NCBI RefSeq assembly: GCF_018131015.1
Contig: NZ_JAFCJJ010000013.1
Coordinates: forward strand, 124,001-188,000
Length of the DNA stretch: 64,000 nt
Direction of reading: 5' to 3'
From: Bradyrhizobium diazoefficiens
Lineage (GTDB): Bacteria > Pseudomonadota > Alphaproteobacteria > Rhizobiales > Xanthobacteraceae
Of this stretch, positions 1-7,076 are shown one piece after another; within the stretch, counting starts at the first letter, position 1; every line of letters starts with the position of its first letter. The notes beneath the pieces were generated by a model that saw only the letters and a list, made by a program, of their open reading frames with translations, was not told where the DNA came from and did no database searches. Made by a program: the position numbers and the translations under genes.

Positions 1-163
1 GCCGCGCCTTGCCGGGCGCGAGGCCCGGACGCTCGGCGGCAAAGGAGACGTCGAGCTCGGGCGCTTTCGCGATCGCCTTGAGGCAGGAGGCGACCGAGCG
101 CTTGAACGGCTCGGTCGGCGCTTCCTTGGCTCCGGTGCGGAATTTTGAGTTGGAGGTGGTCAT
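1..163 (-). CDS. cobT: cobaltochelatase subunit CobT, N-terminal fragment
   Basis: Only the first 54 codons are inside the window; the gene runs off the left edge. The start is ATG at 163 and the protein opens MTTSNSKFRTGAKEAPTEPF followed by KRSVASCLKAIAKAPEL, which resembles the CobT N-terminus. CobT is the large subunit that works with CobS and CobN to insert cobalt into hydrogenobyrinate a,c-diamide in aerobic cobalamin synthesis. It lies directly downstream of cobS on the same strand, which supports the call. A palindromic repeat pair sits in the 141-base gap between the two genes. Confidence 0.8.
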   Translation of the reverse strand, partial: MTTSNSKFRTGAKEAPTEPFKRSVASCLKAIAKAPELDVSFAAERPGLAPGKAR

Positions 164-175
164 CTGACCCTATCT

Positions 176-289
176 GTCGTCCCGGCGAAGGCCGGGACCC
201 ATAACCACCGGCCGCTCTTGTGTCAGGAAACTAGCAGTGACGTTCAATCGAGACATCACGCGGTGGGTCCCGGCCTTCGCCGGGACGAC
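176..289. repeat. REPIN-like pair of palindromic repeats between cobS and cobT
   Basis: Bases 176-201 and 264-289 are perfect 26-base reverse complements of each other. Each arm is itself a hairpin, CCCGGC-GAAG-GCCGGG or its complement. The same arm sequence recurs at 36920-36944 and 37011-37035 with an unrelated spacer. Two inverted short palindromes around a variable spacer is the layout of REP doublets (REPINs). It lies in the transcribed gap of the presumed cobS-cobT operon and could fold in the mRNA. Confidence 0.8.
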
Positions 290-304
290 GTGCCGCGAGA
301 CAAA

Positions 305-1303
305 TCAGCTGAGCGCCACGTTCACCGCCGATTCCGGCAGCTCCGCGTTGAAGCAGCGCTGGTAGAACTCGGCGACCAAAGGACGCTCGAGCTCGTCGCA
401 CTTGTTGAGGAAGGTGACGCGGAACGCAAAGCCGATGTCGCCGAAAATGTCGGCGTTCTCGGCCCAGGTGATCACCGTGCGCGGGCTCATCACCGTCGAC
501 AAATCGCCATTGGCGAAGGCGTTGCGGGTGAGGTCGGCAAGGCGGACCATCTTGTTGACGATGTCGCGGCCTTCCTGGGTGCGATAGTGATGCGCCTTGG
601 ACAGCACGATCTCGACTTCCTCGTCATGCGCCAGATAGTTCAGCGTGGTGACGATCGACCAGCGGTCCATCTGGCCCTGGTTGATCTGCTGGGTGCCGTG
701 ATAGAGGCCCGAGGTGTCGCCGAGGCCGACCGTGTTGGCGGTCGCAAACAGGCGGAATGCCGGATGCGGCTTGATCACCTTGTTCTGGTCCAGCAGCGTC
801 AGGCGGCCGGAGACTTCCAGCACGCGCTGGATCACGAACATCACGTCCGGGCGGCCGGCGTCGTATTCGTCGAACACCAGCGCGATATTGTGCTGCAGCG
901 CCCAGGGCAAAATGCCGTCGCGGAACTCGGTGACCTGCTTGCCGTCCTTGACCACGATCGAGTCCTTGCCGACGAGGTCGATACGGCTGATGTGGCTGTC
1001 GAGGTTGACGCGCACGCAGGGCCAGTTCAACCGCGCGGCGACCTGCTCGATATGGGTGGACTTGCCGGTGCCGTGATAGCCTGTGACCATGACGCGGCGG
1101 TTGCGGGCAAAGCCTGCGAGAATGGCGAGCGTGGTGGCGCGGTCGAAGCGATAGTCGGAATCGACTTCAGGCACGTGAGGATCGACTTCGGAATAGGCCG
1201 GGACTTCGAGATCGCTGTCGATCCCGAACACCTGGCGCACCGACACCTTCATGTCGGGCAAACCGGAAACTTCCTCAACTTTGGACAGTGCGGCGGTCGT
1301 CAT
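305..1303 (-). CDS. cobS: cobaltochelatase subunit CobS (AAA+ ATPase)
   Basis: A 332-residue AAA+ protein and small subunit of the ATP-dependent cobaltochelatase of aerobic cobalamin biosynthesis. Walker A GYHGTGKST lies near residues 75-83 and Walker B IALVFDEYD near 140-148. The segment FATANTVGLGDTSGLYHGTQ is typical of CobS. The length fits the family. The chosen start is ATG at 1303, preceded by GGAGGA four bases upstream; a TTG one codon earlier is less likely. It is transcribed toward cobT, with a palindromic repeat pair between them. CobS and CobT together form the chaperone-like ATPase that drives CobN. Confidence 0.95.
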   Translation of the reverse strand: MTTAALSKVEEVSGLPDMKVSVRQVFGIDSDLEVPAYSEVDPHVPEVDSDYRFDRATTLAILAGFARNRRVMVTGYHGTGKSTHIEQVAARLNWPCVRVNLDSHISRIDLVGKDSIVVKDGKQVTEFRDGILPWALQHNIALVFDEYDAGRPDVMFVIQRVLEVSGRLTLLDQNKVIKPHPAFRLFATANTVGLGDTSGLYHGTQQINQGQMDRWSIVTTLNYLAHDEEVEIVLSKAHHYRTQEGRDIVNKMVRLADLTRNAFANGDLSTVMSPRTVITWAENADIFGDIGFAFRVTFLNKCDELERPLVAEFYQRCFNAELPESAVNVALS

Positions 1304-1588
1304 CAATCCTCCGAGGTCCCGGGCGGTCCCGAAACCGGTTTATTTGCACGTTGGCTGCGGCTGGGTGCACTTTCGAACCTATCAGAGACAACGTGCCGGC
1401 AGAAGCCCGCGCCCCAATCAAAGTTCCATTGTCTTTTCATCGAGATAGGCAAGGAACGCGATTTTCGGAAGGCTGCCCTGCGAATTCCGCCCGATTTTCG
1501 GACCTGCCCGCGCGAACGGCACTTTGGCCGCCGGGCCTGACTTATATAAGGTTCGAACCCGCCTTCCCCCACCCGGCACAGAGACAAC

Positions 1589-2245
1589 GTGACGTCTTTT
1601 CTCGATCCCCTCATCGGCTTCGTCTCGGCCCATGCGTGGCTGGCCTATCTGACCCTGTTCCTGGCGGCGCTGCTGGAGGCCGTCCCGGTGGTGGGGTCGG
1701 TGATCCCGGGCTCGACCATCATCCTGGCGCTGAGCGCGCTGGTTCCGGGCGGCGAGCTGAAGCTCCCTTTCGTGCTGCTGGCGGCTGGCCTCGGCGCCTT
1801 GCTGGGTGACGGCTCGGCCTACTTCCTCGGGCACCGCAGGCAGCGCGAAATCCTCACGACCTGGCCGCTGACCAATTACCCGCGCGTGGTCGCCGAGAGC
1901 GAAAGCTTCTTCCACCGCTTCGGCACCTGGGCGGTGTTCTTCGCCCGCTTCGTGCCGCCGATCCGCGCCTTCGTGCCCGTCACGGCGGGTGCGCTCGGGA
2001 TGACGCCCGCAAAATTCTATGCGGTGAACGTCCCGGCGATCCTGCTCTGGGCCCCGGCGCACGTGCTGCCGGGCGTGCTGGCCGTATCGGCCCTGCATGA
2101 ATATTTCGGGCTGCACCATCACGGGCATGTCGGCAAGCACATCTGGATCTACACGGTGGTTGGCGTGGCGATCGTGGTTGGCGCGTTGGTCTGGATCTAT
2201 CGCCGGCGGAACGGCGGCGGTGTCGCGACAAAGCTGCGGGGTTAG
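1589..2245 (+). CDS. DedA family inner-membrane protein
   Basis: A 218-residue DedA/SNARE-associated (VTT) family membrane protein starting at GTG 1589. The hydrophobic N-terminus is followed by the DedA core (PVVGSVIPGSTIILALSALV), a glycine-rich re-entrant segment (GLGALLGDGSAYFLGHRRQ) and the conserved FFARFVPPIRAFVP arginine motif. The last ~25 residues are a transmembrane helix and a basic tail. DedA proteins are implicated in lipid scrambling, membrane homeostasis and drug resistance; the exact substrate is unknown here. Its stop codon overlaps that of the convergent citrate-synthase gene by three bases. Confidence 0.85.
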   Translation: MTSFLDPLIGFVSAHAWLAYLTLFLAALLEAVPVVGSVIPGSTIILALSALVPGGELKLPFVLLAAGLGALLGDGSAYFLGHRRQREILTTWPLTNYPRVVAESESFFHRFGTWAVFFARFVPPIRAFVPVTAGALGMTPAKFYAVNVPAILLWAPAHVLPGVLAVSALHEYFGLHHHGHVGKHIWIYTVVGVAIVVGALVWIYRRRNGGGVATKLRG

Positions 2246-3456
2246 GTAACGGCTCGCCGTCCCGGCGCCGGTCCCACATAGCGGGCCCGCGGGCGGATCA
2301 GCTTGCCGAAAGCCAGCTGCTCGCTCGCATGCGCGATCCAGCCGACGCTGCGGGCCATCGCGAACAGCGCGAGCTCGCTGCCTTGCGGCAGCCGCAGCGC
2401 ATGCACGAGCACGGCGAGCGCGTAGTCGATGTTGACGAATTCGCCGGTCGCCTCGGCGATCCGATCCGGCACCTCGCGGGTGAATTTTCGCGGTGCGCCG
2501 GCGCGCGACAGCGCGTTGAGCAGCGATTGCGCGCGAGGATCGCCGCGCTTGTAGACGCCGTGACCGAAGCCGGCAAAACGCTCGCCGAGCGCGACGCGCT
2601 CGCGCACCACGGGCGCGACGTCGCGGTCGATCAGCGTCTTGACGAGCTGCGAGGCCAATACGCCGGCGCCGCCATGCTTCGGCCCCTTCAGCGCGGCGAG
2701 GCCGGCGATGACGGAGTCATAGAGATTGAGGCCGGTCGAGGCCGCGCAGCGCGCGGTGAAGGTCGAGGCGTTCAGCTCGTGGTCGGCGAGCAGCACCAGC
2801 GCGCGGCGGATCAGGTCGGGCGCGGGCTTGCTGTCGGGAGCCCAGGCGCGCGCGATCTGCTGGTGCAGCGGCTCCGACGACGGCTCGGCATTGAGCATGG
2901 TCGCAACCAGCAGCCGGACGATGCGCGCGCCGACCAGCGCGCGGCCATCGGGCGCGCGGGTGAAGGCGCGCGGATCGGCGCTCGCAGCCAGGGCCAGCAC
3001 GGCGATGGCGCGATCGATCGGCGCGGCGCGGCGCGCGGCGTCCGCGATCAGGCGCATCTCGTCGGAGACCTCCGGACGATTGTCCGGCGCAAAGGGATCC
3101 ACGCCGGAGACGTCCCACAGCAGCGTCGCCGTGTGCTCCAGCGTGTCGCGCTCGGCGAGGGTGACGCAATTGACGCCGCGATAGATCGGGCCGTCCTCGG
3201 TGATGGTCGAGATCTCGCTGTCCATCACCGGCAAATCGGCGTCGAAGCTGCGCAGGCCGCGCGGCTCCGGCGACGGCACCCGGCGCTCCTTCAGCGCGCG
3301 GACGTCCTCGGCGCGGTAGCGGTTTTTTCGGGAATCCGGCGTCGGCTCGGAGCGGATCAGGCCGCGGCTGACATAGGCGTAGAGGGTGGCCGGCGAGATC
3401 GCGAGCTCGGCGGCGGCTTCCCGGGCGGAGAGGTAGAGCCCTTCCGAATTATTCAT
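2242..3456 (-). CDS. citrate synthase family protein with N-terminal helix-turn-helix
   Basis: A 404-residue protein in two parts. Residues ~8-58 (LSAREAAAELAISPATLYAY and onward, with RGLIRSEP and NRYRAEDV) look like a MerR/excisionase-type DNA-binding helix-turn-helix. Residues ~90-395 are a short citrate synthase fold. The catalytic positions appear present: His226 (ADHELNAST), His261 (GPKHGGAG), His299 (GFGHGVYK) and Asp344 (VNIDYA). It is divergent from a second citrate-synthase paralogue. The start codon lies two bases from a block of TTGAT half-sites and has no evident ribosome binding site. It could be an enzyme, a metabolite-sensing regulator, or both; only the domain layout is visible. 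Confidence 0.85.
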   Translation of the reverse strand: MNNSEGLYLSAREAAAELAISPATLYAYVSRGLIRSEPTPDSRKNRYRAEDVRALKERRVPSPEPRGLRSFDADLPVMDSEISTITEDGPIYRGVNCVTLAERDTLEHTATLLWDVSGVDPFAPDNRPEVSDEMRLIADAARRAAPIDRAIAVLALAASADPRAFTRAPDGRALVGARIVRLLVATMLNAEPSSEPLHQQIARAWAPDSKPAPDLIRRALVLLADHELNASTFTARCAASTGLNLYDSVIAGLAALKGPKHGGAGVLASQLVKTLIDRDVAPVVRERVALGERFAGFGHGVYKRGDPRAQSLLNALSRAGAPRKFTREVPDRIAEATGEFVNIDYALAVLVHALRLPQGSELALFAMARSVGWIAHASEQLAFGKLIRPRARYVGPAPGRRAVT

Positions 3457-3457
3457 A

Positions 3458-3487
3458 TTGATTTATGTAATCAAGATTGATCAATCT
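3458..3487. promoter_or_regulatory. candidate operator: clustered TTGAT/ATCAA half-sites between divergent citrate synthase genes
   Basis: TTGATT at 3458-3463 and AATCAA at 3469-3474 form an inverted repeat with a 5-base spacer. Bases 3474-3487, AGATTGATCAATCT, are a perfect 14-base palindrome. Four TTGAT/ATCAA half-sites thus fall within 30 bases of AT-rich sequence in the only gap between the two genes. This is what an operator for the helix-turn-helix domain of the adjacent protein could look like. Binding is inferred, not shown. Confidence 0.5.
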
Positions 3488-3535
3488 GTCGAGAGGCCCG
3501 ACTTTTCCCTGGTGCAATGCAACAGGAGACTGGTC

Positions 3536-4630
3536 ATGAACATCCATCTCACCAAAAGCCAGATCGGACTGGACGGCGTTCCCGCCGCCGAAACCGTGCT
3601 CAGCCATGTCGACGGCGAGCGCGGCGAGTTGATCATCGCCGGCGAGCATGTCGGCACCCTTGCCGCCAAGTCGAGCTTCGAGGGCGTCACCGCCCGGCTC
3701 TGGAACGGCGCCGGCCGGACCGGCTTAAGCGAAGCCAATGTGCGGGCGAGCCTCGGCGCGGCGCGCGAGCGCGCCTTCGCGCGGCTGCCGGAGCTGTTGC
3801 CGGCAACGCGCGGCATGGGCACGGTCGACGGGTTTCGCGCGGCGGTCGCGGGACTTCGCGCCGAGCACGGGCTGGAGCATGAAGCCACCATCGTAGGCGC
3901 GTTCCCGGTGATCGCCGGCGCGCTGGTTCGACGCGCCAAGGGGCTCGAGCCGGTCGCGCCCGATCCGGCCGCGAGCCATGCCGCCGATACGCTGCGCATG
4001 CTGCACGGGCGGGCGCCCGCCTCGCGCGAGGTCACCGCGCTTGATGCCTATCTCGTCACCGTCTGCGACCACGGCATGAACGCCTCGACCTTCGCGACGC
4101 GCGTGGTGGCCTCGACGCAGGCCGACCTGTTCGCCGCCGTGACCGCCGGCTATTGCGCGCTGACCGGCCCCCTGCATGGCGGCGCGCCCGAGCCGGTGCT
4201 GGAAATGCTCGACGCGATCGGCTCGCGCGAGCGGATCAAGCCCTGGGTCGATGCGGCACTGGCGCGCGGCGAGCGGATGATGGGTTTCGGCCATCGCATC
4301 TACCGGGTGCGCGATCCGCGTGCTGATGTGCTGAAGAGCGCGATCGAGGCGCTCGCCGCCGACGGCGCCGACCTGCCGTTCGCCGGCGAGGTCGAGGCCT
4401 ATATCCGCGACGCCCTGCGCAAGAAGAATCCTGACCGGCCGCTGGAAACGAACGTCGAGTTCTTCACCGCGATCCTGCTCGATGCGCTCGCGATTCCAAG
4501 ACAGGCCTTCACGCCGATCTTCGCGGTGGCGCGCGTCGCCGGCTGGACCGCGCATGCGCGCGAGCAGCAGCGGACGGGGCGCCTGATCCGGCCGAGTTCG
4601 TCCTATGTGGGAGAAATGCCGAAGGCGTAA
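3536..4630 (+). CDS. citrate synthase / methylcitrate synthase family protein
   Basis: A 364-residue citrate synthase paralogue without the DNA-binding domain. The chosen start is ATG at 3536, with AGGAG at 3524-3528; an in-frame upstream start at 3458 lies inside the divergent promoter. His179 (CDHGMNAST), His214 (GPLHGGAPE) and His253 (GFGHRIYR) match the active-site histidines. The position of the catalytic aspartate is Glu308 (ETNVEFF), as I recall for some actinobacterial short citrate synthases. The family condenses acetyl-CoA or propionyl-CoA with oxaloacetate; the substrate is not clear. It is probably coregulated with its divergent neighbour. Confidence 0.85.
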   Translation: MNIHLTKSQIGLDGVPAAETVLSHVDGERGELIIAGEHVGTLAAKSSFEGVTARLWNGAGRTGLSEANVRASLGAARERAFARLPELLPATRGMGTVDGFRAAVAGLRAEHGLEHEATIVGAFPVIAGALVRRAKGLEPVAPDPAASHAADTLRMLHGRAPASREVTALDAYLVTVCDHGMNASTFATRVVASTQADLFAAVTAGYCALTGPLHGGAPEPVLEMLDAIGSRERIKPWVDAALARGERMMGFGHRIYRVRDPRADVLKSAIEALAADGADLPFAGEVEAYIRDALRKKNPDRPLETNVEFFTAILLDALAIPRQAFTPIFAVARVAGWTAHAREQQRTGRLIRPSSSYVGEMPKA

Positions 4631-4669
4631 TGGCTTTTGCGCCGACCACCCTTCGGTATAGGACGACTT

Positions 4670-4693
4670 CCCTCTCCCCGTAACGGGAGAGGG
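4670..4693 (+). terminator. hairpin downstream of citrate synthase gene
   Basis: CCCTCTCCC at 4670-4678 pairs perfectly with GGGAGAGGG at 4685-4693 around a 6-base loop, 40 bases after the stop codon. There is no T-run, so termination is uncertain. The sequence also resembles a common GC-rich intergenic repeat of this group. Confidence 0.4.
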
Positions 4694-4786
4694 CTGCTTC
4701 CATGAACACCACGCGAGACGAGGGAGGAATTTTATCCTCGCCCCTCTCTGGCCGGTGGAATTCGCGATATGCCCAGCCCGGCGCCT

Positions 4787-4877
4787 AAAGCGCGATGAGA
4801 TTAGGATGAGTCTTCCTCCCCTGTTCGCGCATGACCTCTTCGGAAAACCGTTTCGTACTTTTCCCGATCATGCTTTA
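4787..4877. repeat. dispersed intergenic repeat (copy 1)
   Basis: This lies in the 377-base gap 4631-5007, where I see no gene. The core at about 4841-4876 (CGGAAAACCG, then ACTTTTCC and CATGCT) recurs at 39807-39840 upstream of ptsP with a few substitutions. It resembles the short mosaic elements scattered through rhizobial intergenic regions. The rest of the gap holds only the hairpin at 4670-4693. Confidence 0.55.
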
Positions 4878-5007
4878 GCACCGATCCGCTTCGACCTTGG
4901 TGGACGCGATTCCCAGGAACTTTCCGCAGATCCTTTGATTTAAGTCAGTCCGCCGAAACCAGGCGAGCCGGACAAGGCGGGGGAACCATCTTCAAGGCGG
5001 TGGCGCA

Positions 5008-5382
5008 ATGCGGCTTTTTGGACACGTTGCCATCGTGGACGACGATGCTTCGTTGCGAGCAGCGTTGTCACGATTGCTGAGAGCACACGGAATTGACAGC
5101 GTCGGTTACCCATCGGCCCGCGCTTTCCTGGCCGCGCTGCCCGCTGCGATGCCAGCTTGCCTCATCCTCGATGTGAACATGCCGCAAATGACGGGCCCCG
5201 ATTTGCAGCGGGAACTTCTCAGGCTCGGCATCGACATTCCGACCATCGTGATCACCGCGATCGATGACGCCTTCGTCGCGGCTGAGGCCATGTCGCTTGG
5301 CGCCAAATCGTTTCTGACCAAGCCAGCTCCGTCGCAGGCGCTGATGGCGGCGATCGATTCTGCCACCCGCGAGCCGGTCTAG
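5008..5382 (+). CDS. stand-alone response regulator receiver domain protein
   Basis: A 124-residue single-domain receiver. The acidic pocket is IVDDDASLR (residues 9-17), the phosphoacceptor is Asp55 (LILDVNMPQMTG), the switch Thr is at 83 (VITAIDD) and the conserved Lys is 105 (FLTKPAP). There is no output domain; the C-terminus ends 19 residues after the lysine. The sequence most resembles FixJ/NarL-type receivers. No kinase gene is nearby, so its partner is unknown. An AAGGCGG sequence precedes the ATG. Confidence 0.85.
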   Translation: MRLFGHVAIVDDDASLRAALSRLLRAHGIDSVGYPSARAFLAALPAAMPACLILDVNMPQMTGPDLQRELLRLGIDIPTIVITAIDDAFVAAEAMSLGAKSFLTKPAPSQALMAAIDSATREPV

Positions 5383-5386
5383 AGAT

Positions 5387-5818
5387 TTAGTGAATGGTGC
5401 TGCGTTCGAGTTCGCAGCTGTATCCGCCTTCGCGCAGGATTTCGAGGACATGCGCGACGACCTCGATTTGCTCCTGGTGTCCCGAGTGGGCTTCGGCCGT
5501 ACAGGCTTGTTTGGCCAAACCGGGGCCGGCGGCTCCAACGGCGGGGACGATCTCGCGCTGCAGCCGCGAAACAGAGATCGCGGAAACTGGAGGAGTCGCC
5601 TGCGTCTCCGCTTGATCGCCAGCCCGCGCGCGAACCCCGAGCGAGATCGCCACGGCCGGGAGCAGGCCCGATTGCAGCGTTTTCCAGTGCTCCCTGCGCC
5701 GCCGCTGGGCTTGGGCTGCAGCACAGACTTCGGCCAGCTCGCCCTGAAGACGGCGCGCCGTCGCAATGGCGTGATCCGCCTGATCGAGCAAGGTGCTGCG
5801 CTGGACTGGCTTCTGCAT
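5387..5818 (-). CDS. hypothetical protein
   Basis: An unrecognised 143-residue protein, convergent with the receiver gene and separated from it by four bases. The N-terminal ~50 residues (LLDQADHAIATARRLQGELA and an Arg-rich stretch QAQRRRREHWKTL) look helical and could form a coiled coil. The rest is Ala-rich and low in predicted structure. No signal peptide or family motif is apparent. Codon use fits a coding sequence, but the reading frame could be spurious. Confidence 0.4.
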   Translation of the reverse strand: MQKPVQRSTLLDQADHAIATARRLQGELAEVCAAAQAQRRRREHWKTLQSGLLPAVAISLGVRARAGDQAETQATPPVSAISVSRLQREIVPAVGAAGPGLAKQACTAEAHSGHQEQIEVVAHVLEILREGGYSCELERSTIH

Positions 5819-5947
5819 GATGGCGACGACCCCGGACCGATCGACTCCGTTCCGAACAGCTTACCACATAATCGCGCGGGCCGCAGGCCCCATCCCGGAT
5901 CTGCGCCTGGCTGGTCCGGGACGACACCGGGAATGTGATGAGGGGCC

Positions 5948-6583
5948 TTACGCCTCCCGCACCACCGTCTTCAGATAATTATACGCCTTGATGATCTCGA
6001 TCAGGCGGTCCTCGGTCGAGCGGTCGCCGCCATTGGCGTCGGGGTGGTGCTGCTTCACCAGCGCCTTGTACTTGGTCTTGACGTCGGCGAGCGTGGCGGA
6101 GGGGCCGAGGCCCATGACCTGGAGCGCCTTGCGCTCGGCGTTCATCACCTTGCGCGTCTCGGCCTTGGGCGCGGCGTCCGGGCCGCGGCGCCAGCTGGCG
6201 CGGCCGTTGATCTCAGAGAACATGGCGAAGGGATCGAACGCACCGTCGATGCCGGCATCCGCGCCCTTCTTGACGCCGCCATTGGCGCCCATCTTCCAGG
6301 TCGGACGGTGGCCGGTCAGCGCGTCCTTCTGGTAGCGCGCGACGGCGTCGGCATTCATGCCGGAGAAGAAATTGTAGTTCTGGTTGTACTCGCGCACGTG
6401 GTCGAGACAGAAGTGCCAGTACTCGCGCTGGTTCTCGCGGCCCTTCGGCGCGCGGTGCGCGCCCTTGTTCTGGCATCCCGTCCATTCGCAGGCGACCACG
6501 GTGTCGCGCGGCTTCACCTCGGGCTGCTTGCCCCGCGGCTTGACCCGAATGGAGTCGAAGAACTTTGATGAATCTATCGGCAT
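5948..6583 (-). CDS. J-domain (DnaJ-like) co-chaperone
   Basis: A 211-residue protein with a C-terminal J domain (about residues 150-211): VMGLGPSATLADVKTKYKAL, the diagnostic HPD at 180-182 (KQHHPDANGGD) and a final EIIKAYNYLK helix. The N-terminal part carries Cys32, Cys37, Cys59 and His62 in a conserved-looking block (ACEWTGCQN and WHFCLDH), a possible zinc site. J domains stimulate the ATPase of Hsp70 (DnaK). The gene is divergent from bolA, a pairing I associate with the region next to cobS in Rhizobiales. Confidence 0.88.
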   Translation of the reverse strand: MPIDSSKFFDSIRVKPRGKQPEVKPRDTVVACEWTGCQNKGAHRAPKGRENQREYWHFCLDHVREYNQNYNFFSGMNADAVARYQKDALTGHRPTWKMGANGGVKKGADAGIDGAFDPFAMFSEINGRASWRRGPDAAPKAETRKVMNAERKALQVMGLGPSATLADVKTKYKALVKQHHPDANGGDRSTEDRLIEIIKAYNYLKTVVREA

Positions 6584-6683
6584 GTCCGACTATGACTACG
6601 CAATGCAAAAACCTTCAAGTCTTGACATTGCGATTAGAGCAAAACCCGGCAATTAACGGAGTGCACACCCTGGAGGCACTCAC

Positions 6684-6953
6684 ATGGCCATGAGAGACAC
6701 TATCAGCAACAGGTTGCAGGAAGCTTTCACGCCGGAAAGCCTGCAAGTCGTCGACGAGTCACATTTGCATGAGGGCCATGCCGGCCACCGGCCGGGCGGC
6801 GAGACGCACTTCCGCGTTTATATTGTGTCTGATGCCTTCAAAGGGAAGAGCCGGGTCGACCGTCACCGCATGATAAATGCGGCGCTGGCCGCGGAACTTT
6901 CCGGCAGCGTGCACGCGCTGGCAATCCACGCGCAGGCGCCGGGGGAAGGGTGA
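6684..6953 (+). CDS. bolA: BolA family protein
   Basis: An 89-residue BolA protein. The core includes the conserved histidine region (DESHLHEGHAGHRPGGETHF), then FRVYIVSDAFKGKSRVDRHR and a C-terminal HALAIHAQAP. BolA proteins bind [2Fe-2S] clusters together with monothiol glutaredoxins and act in iron-sulphur trafficking and stress response. Start ATG 6684 is preceded by GGAGG. It is divergent from the J-domain gene. Confidence 0.92.
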   Translation: MAMRDTISNRLQEAFTPESLQVVDESHLHEGHAGHRPGGETHFRVYIVSDAFKGKSRVDRHRMINAALAAELSGSVHALAIHAQAPGEG

Positions 6954-6970
6954 GTGCCATTAATTCCGCT

Positions 6971-7068
6971 GTCATGCCCGCGAAGGCGGGCATCCAGTAC
7001 TCCGAGACCCCTCGGCTAGAACCGAGCCGCCGCGGCGTACTGGATCGTCCGCCTTCGCGGACGATGAC
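6971..7068. repeat. REPIN-like inverted palindrome pair downstream of bolA
   Basis: A palindrome CCCGCGAAGGCGGG at about 6976-6989, followed by ATCCAGTAC, faces an inverted imperfect copy at 7037-7068 (GTACTGGAT, then TCCGCCTTCGCGGA). The spacer is about 36 bases. The layout matches the pairs at 176-289 and 36920-37035, with a diverged arm sequence. It separates bolA from the convergent CorC-family gene. Confidence 0.7.
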
Positions 7069-7076
7069 ACCGTGCG

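Noticed and set aside
176..289. Palindromic repeats as a CRISPR array
   Set aside because: Only two inverted units are present, with no series of regularly spaced direct repeats and no cas genes.
305..1540. Long open frames on the plus strand opposite cobS
   Set aside because: High GC makes antisense frames stay open. The minus-strand product is a clear CobS; the antisense translations are His/Asp/Arg-rich without motifs. The same applies opposite the CorC, livF-livK, secA, ptsP and livM-livG genes.
1550..1560. GGTTCGAACCC, a tRNA T-loop-like sequence
   Set aside because: No acceptor, D or anticodon stems can be folded around it, and no CCA-adjacent pairing is found; it is a chance match upstream of the DedA gene.
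1304..1588. Cobalamin riboswitch upstream of cobS
   Set aside because: No B12-box-like sequence or surrounding stem set could be recognised on the minus strand of the leader.
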